NCBI GenBank assembly: GCA_037176905.1
Contig: JBBBWG010031153.1
Location: forward strand, 1-41,954
Source of the DNA: Azolla pinnata
Lineage: Eukaryota; Streptophyta; Polypodiopsida; Salviniales; Salviniaceae
DNA length: 41,954 nt
Reading direction: 5' to 3'
A program made the position numbers and the translations under genes. The notes beneath the pieces were generated by a model. That model did not search any database, was not told the origin of the DNA, and saw only the letters and a list, made by a program, of their open reading frames with translations. This document shows, piece by piece, positions 29,245-41,954 of the stretch (position 1 is the first letter of the stretch; every line of letters begins with the position of its first letter).

Positions 29245-30092
29245 CCTCATCAACGCGTGAAAATGGTGTCAGTCGCGAAGCTCAAAGGGATTGTTTGACA
29301 TGGCCCTTTCATCACAATGGGATTTCTCAGAGTCCTAGCATAAGCCAGGAAGAAGGAGAGCGTAGAGCTGTAACGGTAGAGAACGAGAATGGTGCAAGAG
29401 GAGGAGAAAGGTATTGCAAGAAGAGGAAGAGAGAGGCGGATAAGGTTCTCGACTATGTGATGAAGAGATGCATCGTATTGAGGCAGTCTCCGTTGTCGGG
29501 AGCTTCGTCAAGCAGAGGAATGACCAGGAAAACCTCTGTAACAGCATGGGGAAAGCATATCTCCGTAACCGTAACAACAGAATCATCGGTTGTCCAGCGA
29601 TGGATCCAAGCCCAGAATAGTAATGTCTATGGCCTTGATGTGGAATGGAGGCCTAACCGAATCAAAGGCGTAAAGGATAACAAGGTAGCTCTTTTACAGC
29701 TATGCGGAGAGAATGAATGCCTGATTATCCAGATGCTGTTCTTGGATCGGAAACCACCCGAATTGTCCGCCCTTCTGAATGATCCTGACAAAAGCTTAGC
29801 TGGTGTGGGTGTGAGTATGGATGGAAAGAGGCTCTTGAATGACCATGGCCTATTGTGTCGAGGCACGATAGAGCTAACGACGCTTGCTGTGGAGAAGCTC
29901 AGAAGGCAGGAATTGGGTCGTGTCGGGCTTAAGGTGCTTGTGCAAGAAGTGCTGGGTGTTGAAATGGAAAAGAGGAAGAGTGTGACGATGAGCAACTGGG
30001 CTCAACGAATGTTAAACGATGCCCAAGTCAAATATGCTTGTATGGATGCCTTCGTTTCTTACGCATTGTGCCAGCGATTGCTTTCGATATGA
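28572..30092 (+). CDS. 3'-5' exonuclease, Werner-exonuclease-like (DEDDy)
   Basis: Single-exon 506-residue protein. The C-terminal 180 residues form a DnaQ-like exonuclease fold. Motif I is GLDVEWRP with D356 and E358. Motif II lies in VGVSMDGKRLLNDHG with D424 as the likely metal ligand. Motif III is YACMDAF with Y488 and D492, the DEDDy arrangement. Plant relatives (WEX type) are stand-alone exonucleases without helicase, acting in DNA repair or gene silencing. The N-terminal 330 residues look disordered: a Lys/Arg-rich stretch at about 54-77 that could be a nuclear signal, and an acidic tract (six Glu, eleven Asp) at 208-224 encoded by GAA and GAT runs. The long tail is unusual next to compact WEX proteins. 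Start chosen at GCGCCATGGCG, a good context, downstream of an inverted telo-box. An unrecognised intron in the N-terminal part is possible; the domain call is firm. Confidence 0.85.
29193..29243 (+). repeat. (GAA)6(GAT)11 triplet run within the exonuclease CDS
   Basis: Seventeen in-frame codons give six Glu then eleven Asp at residues 208-224. It is outside the catalytic domain. Confidence 0.9.
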
Positions 30093-30267
30093 GGAGATCT
30101 GCAAACATATATGTACACATAATACAAACATGTATGATATGTGTATGTATATGCATGCATGCATGCATGTATGTGGTTGTTAATATGTAGAAGGACTAAT
30201 CGCAACATGTAACAATGTTGTTGGGGTTGAACCTGAATAGCATTCGCGGCATCAGTTTTGTACCAAG

Positions 30268-30352
30268 TGGCCATTTGTGACAAGGGTTTTGTGAGCCATT
30301 TGCGACAAGCTCAAGTCTGTCGTATTGTTGGGTTTCTTGCCACAAATGGCCA
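30268..30352. repeat. Inverted repeat, 17-bp arms, 51-bp loop
   Basis: TGGCCATTTGTGACAAG (30268-30284) pairs with CTTGCCACAAATGGCCA (30336-30352) with one mismatch. A related GAGCCATTTGCGACAAGCTC lies in the loop, suggesting local duplication and inversion. Located just downstream of the exonuclease gene. Confidence 0.7.
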
Positions 30353-31635
30353 TTGAATACTCTGTATCGAGAAAGAGAGAACGAAAACACGATTCATAAT
30401 TATTTTTTTGGCCGAGGAGCCTGTTGTGAACAAGGGATTTTTCAAGAGTCGCTAAGTATATATCCTTCTTGCGAGAGAAGCATGCCCAAAGTCATTGTTT
30501 CAAGCATTTGTATTTGCCTATTCAGACTTCATCTGAGGAAGTCATTTCCGAGCGGCGCATTACTCAAGAGATGGAGAACTATGCGACTCATTGCTAAGAT
30601 TGAAATATACAATTTGTGTTGGTCATTTTAGCACAATCAAATGGGTTTGGTTCATTCTCTTCTTGTTGGAAATCTGAAGTTGGTTTAATGTAAAATCATC
30701 TCGACTATCTCGATTCTGTTTCGGAATGATCTCCAATGATGCAATAGAAACATGTTAATGTGGATCCTTTTCAACATATAGACAGAAAATTGTGGAATGC
30801 CCATCTCATGTAAGACCTTTGTTTGGGGTATGGCGGCTTTGACATGGTAGTCGATATACTTGAAGAACCAACTTTGACTAATTTTAGCCCATTTGCTTTT
30901 TTATGTTTGTCAGCATCTTAAGAACGTCGCTTTTCATGTTTTGTCAGTATCAATCTTCAAGAATCGCAATGTTTATCGCCTTATCGAAATGATGACGAGA
31001 GTTTTGAGCACACAATCAACAAACAAAAGAAGAAATATCTCCTCATGCGTGCAGATGGTTCATTGTTTCGGAGGCATCAAACGCCCCAAATATGGTTGCT
31101 AGTTATAGGCTTGTTTCGCTAGCAGATCTCATGCTCAAGAGTTCGGCGTATGGTAAGTAAAAATCGGCATTCCTCATGTAAGTCCGAGGACCTTCGCCCC
31201 CCGCGATCCGAGATGTTTTGTCGTGTTGAAGTGGAACATTTTGCGTGCAGAATCATCGCTCACAGTCAAAGAGAAATAGCAAAACCTCGTCGAGAGGATA
31301 TCAAGGACTTGACAACGGAGCACTTACGAGGATATACTAGGCGATGTTTTGACAATCAATGCATGACTTACCCATGCTATCGTCAATGTTGTGCATGAAG
31401 GCTTTTACGCTAATGCCGATCTGGCCCCAGATAGATCAAGGAATGCAGAAAGAAGCCACCAGATCAGCTCGAGCTTGGATGATCGAAACTGGCTGATGTC
31501 TATATGCTGTTCGAAACTGTAGCAGATTCGATCGATACCGGGGAAGAAGGGGGACGATGAGATCCGGAGAAATCGGTTTTTCTTACACAAGATAATTCTT
31601 CTTCCTTCTTCCATCACAGCTGATGCACATCCATC

Positions 31636-31792
31636 TCTTCATGCTTCTTCTTCTTCTTCATTCTTCTTCATTCTTCTTTCTTCTTCTTCTTCATTCTTCT
31701 TCATTCTTCTTCTTCTTGGGCTATATATAACTACTGATTCAAATTTCCATGTTTCTATAACAAGGAATTAACAGAGTACTTTCTTCTCTCTT

Positions 31793-31827
<35 letters not shown>
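31636..31827 (+). repeat. CTT and CT microsatellites upstream of citrate synthase
   Basis: (CTT)n with TTCATTCTTC interruptions at about 31640-31712 and (CT)n at about 31787-31826, followed 160 bp later by the ATG. Pyrimidine tracts like this are common in plant core promoters and 5'UTRs. A TATATATAA at about 31722-31730 is a possible TATA box. Confidence 0.65.
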
Positions 31828-31829
<2 letters not shown>

Positions 31830-31987
31830 TTGATTCCTGTGCTCTGATTTCTCGCGATACAGTGCGCGAGCGGTGCCGAAATTTCAGAATCGAGGTGGGT
31901 TTTCTCTCCCCTCCATTGGGTCCTCCCCCAAAAATTAGGGTTCCTTACTCAGAGTTTTGGGCTCCGCTTCTTTCCTCCTCAGCTTCC

Positions 31988-35877
<3,890 letters not shown>

Positions 35878-37595
35878 AGATTATTGTCAGCTTCTTGCTT
35901 CTGAACATAAAATGTCTAGAAAGGATGGATTATAAATAAACACACAGCATACTTGGGTTAAGTTGTAGTGTAGTAATAGACATGAAGGGTGTCAAAAAAC
36001 CCTTGGAATTGACGCCCAAGGGTTCTGAAAGCTGTGGAATAAAGTGCTTCTTCTTAAGTGAACAGGTCAGACAAAGCTTCCAGTTTCCCCCCAATGTCTT
36101 GCTTTTTGATGAAATCTGAGATGGACTTCATGTGGGTTTATCTATATATTTCAAGATGGCATTGTGAACTGTTATCTATATGTCGTGAAGTCGATTTCTT
36201 GTCTCATTTCCTTTTCTCATTTTCATTGTTACGCTCAAGAAGAACTGTTTGTTGCACAGTAAGAGGCAACAGAATGTGAAATTCTTCAGTAAGGAAACAC
36301 TGAGTTGTCATCTATGGATAGTTATGCTCATCCAATCAGAGGAAGAATCATCTCCAAGCCTCAATTCAAGCTTGGCAAGATAGACTGTCTACAAAAAAAA
36401 AAAAAGAGCCCATAAAAGGGTCATGAATTGTATACTGGTAGCTCTGGAGTTGATTGATTAGCGATCAAAATGTTCTCTAACTAATTATGGAGGGGTAATG
36501 TTTGCAGCATCGCCCACCTTGTTTTCTGATTCGCTAATCTGCATCATTATACAAGTCAATCTGGTTAATTAATCATTGTTCTGACTTAACTAGGTTAAAT
36601 TAAAACTAATCAGTTGAAGGCTAATTCATTCACAACTTGTAAATCACAGGTATGAAGTTACATATTGTGGGCATAACTTTTTGGGGCTTTCTTTTTTGGT
36701 GAAATGGGGCCTAACACACCAAAAATAAGAATTTGGATCAAAGAGCCTGATGTTATGGCACCTTCATAGCACCTATTTTCTGCCTTTTTTGAGAGTTGCC
36801 AACACTTTAACATTCAATGGCAGTAGTGTTTTCCCATTTTCCTCTTTATCTTCCTCTCTTTTTCATTCAATATTTGCCTTCAGTACTGACATGTGGCATT
36901 CCTTAGGGGGGGGTGTATTTTGCCTTGGGGTATATAAGACATTAGATGCGGGCCTGCTCTTTTTCAGTACAGTTATCGTTGAAAATCAAGCCATTTATGT
37001 ATGCATTTGCTTCAGCCACTGCATCTTTGCTTCATCATCTGGGAGAAATGGTTGCATAAAACCTGATTGAGTGCACCTTACCCAACCATCAGATATTGCA
37101 GTCTGGAGGTAGTTATGGTTTTGATCTTTCCATACAATCATTCAGCATATGCTTTTCAATGGGAATGAGAAGGCAGAGAGACCGAGCGTCGACTTGAGCT
37201 GCCATATTTCATCCATGTTGAAGAAGATATAAAATCTTCAATAATCTTACATAGAGGTTGTTCTGTTCCCAATCCAAGGAGATAGCTGGGGATCATCATA
37301 ATCATCAATCTGCACCCCATGTCAACTTGATATTTAATCACTTCCTTTTTCCGTATATAAAGGCTTTTCGTATGCTTTATTTACATAACAGAGGGAAAAA
37401 TATTGAAATTTCCAATAATGGGTAACATTTCCAATGTTCTATACACATATATCGGCGCAATCATGATTTTCTTTAGTATATTATACAGTTACAAGTCAAA
37501 TATGCCCTTGTGATGCATTATTAGTGATAAATTCCATTAATGTCCAATGAAGAATTTTTAGAAGGATTTGATTTGGTTGCAGCAAAGTAAAAGAT
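35878..37595. other. Convergent intergenic region between the two citrate synthase genes
   Basis: No gene seen. Contains AATAAA signals for copy 1 at about 35934 and at 36038-36043, just after a 9-bp stem (AACCCTTGG 35998-36006 with CCAAGGGTT 36016-36024). For copy 2, read from the minus strand, TTTATT at 37376-37381 is a candidate poly(A) signal. A poly-A run lies near 36390. Confidence 0.55.
35998..36043 (+). terminator. 3' hairpin and AATAAA poly(A) signal of citrate synthase copy 1
   Basis: A 9-bp perfect stem with a 9-base loop (AATTGACGC) is followed 13 bases later by AATAAA at 36038-36043, about 160 bp after the stop codon. The poly(A) role is inferred from position and motif. Confidence 0.45.
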
Positions 37596-41672
<4,077 letters not shown>

Positions 41673-41954
41673 GGGAGCTCGGAGATCAGATGATGGGGGC
41701 TCGGAGCCCGAGCGAGCGGAGCAGAAACCTGAAATTCGGAGGAGAACCCAATTGAGAGGAGGAGAAACCCAAGTCGAATCTCGGAGATCGTCGAGTTCCG
41801 TGCAGGGCGATGGCGATGGCGAGGGCGATGGAGACGGGGAGAAGAAAACGCACAGAAGCCCTTCTCTTCTGTCTTCAACAGTCTTGGTGCTTTTTCTGTG
41901 TTGCTTTTTTCAGTCTGATGCTTTTTCTGTGTTGCTTTTTCTGTGTTGCTTTTT
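41673..41954 (-). promoter_or_regulatory. 5' region of citrate synthase copy 2
   Basis: GC-rich 5'UTR-like sequence with GGCGAT repeats (41808-41832), then three to four copies of a TGCTTTTTCTGTGT unit (about 41889-41954) running to the window edge. No clear TATA box before the sequence ends. Confidence 0.45.

Larger units (their letters stand above)
30093..31860. other. Intergenic region, no gene seen
   Basis: Exonuclease 3' region with ATGC runs (about 30150-30172), an imperfect inverted repeat (30268-30352, listed separately) and unique sequence. From about 31636 it is CTT- and CT-rich, leading into the citrate synthase 5'UTR. No frame on either strand is convincing. Confidence 0.5.

Noticed and set aside
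31862..31987. Upstream in-frame ATG for citrate synthase copy 1
   Set aside because: The extension has no counterpart in copy 2, and the ATG at 31988 has better context and leaves the PTS2 at a normal distance from the N-terminus.

Overview
The window looks like the physical end of a plant chromosome. It opens with about 11 copies of the plant telomere heptamer in the C-rich orientation expected at a left end. Behind it lies subtelomeric DNA: two intronless PPR genes, then long stretches of micro- and minisatellites that contain telomere-like motifs, with multi-exon genes scattered among them. Very long PLS-class PPR proteins, together with a double cyclic-nucleotide-binding-domain protein of a type I associate with lineages that have motile sperm, point to a seed-free land plant (fern, lycophyte or bryophyte). 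I cannot narrow it further from sequence alone. An N-run flanked by a perfect 77-base repeat suggests a short-read de Bruijn assembly.

Layout. 1-79 telomere. 330-7104 two PPR genes in tandem, the second with a GAA-encoded poly-Glu insertion inside one PPR motif. 7105-8354 degenerate repeats, including a 6-bp AAAACT/AAAATT array and a CCCTAA (hexamer) interstitial telomeric block. 8722(?)-17071 a cyclic-nucleotide-binding-domain gene with at least 14 exons. 17072-21430 gene-poor, repeat-rich DNA. 21434-23241 a candidate four-exon gene for a small membrane-anchored or secreted Cys-rich protein; its middle intron holds telomeric repeats and the assembly gap. 24353-28350 four kinds of minisatellite, among them a 59-bp unit that itself contains TTTAGGG repeats and a 60-bp unit carrying a splice-acceptor-like sequence. 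28572-30092 a DEDDy 3'-5' exonuclease of the Werner-exonuclease-like family. 31988-35877 (+) and 37596-41672 (-) two tail-to-tail citrate synthase genes with PTS2 peroxisomal signals.

How the genes relate. I see no operon-like or pathway linkage across the window. The PPR pair should bind organellar RNA (probably editing or processing, with partner proteins because neither has a DYW domain). The citrate synthase pair is an inverted duplication acting in fatty-acid breakdown and the glyoxylate cycle in peroxisomes/glyoxysomes. All 13 downstream coding exons match in length between the copies, and one intron has a GC donor in one copy and GT in the other. The exonuclease gene carries an inverted pair of telo-boxes just upstream of its ATG. 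I found no convincing wholly new biological system. The best novel leads are the gene around the gap, the telomere-bearing minisatellite, the acceptor-site array and the poly-Glu PPR.
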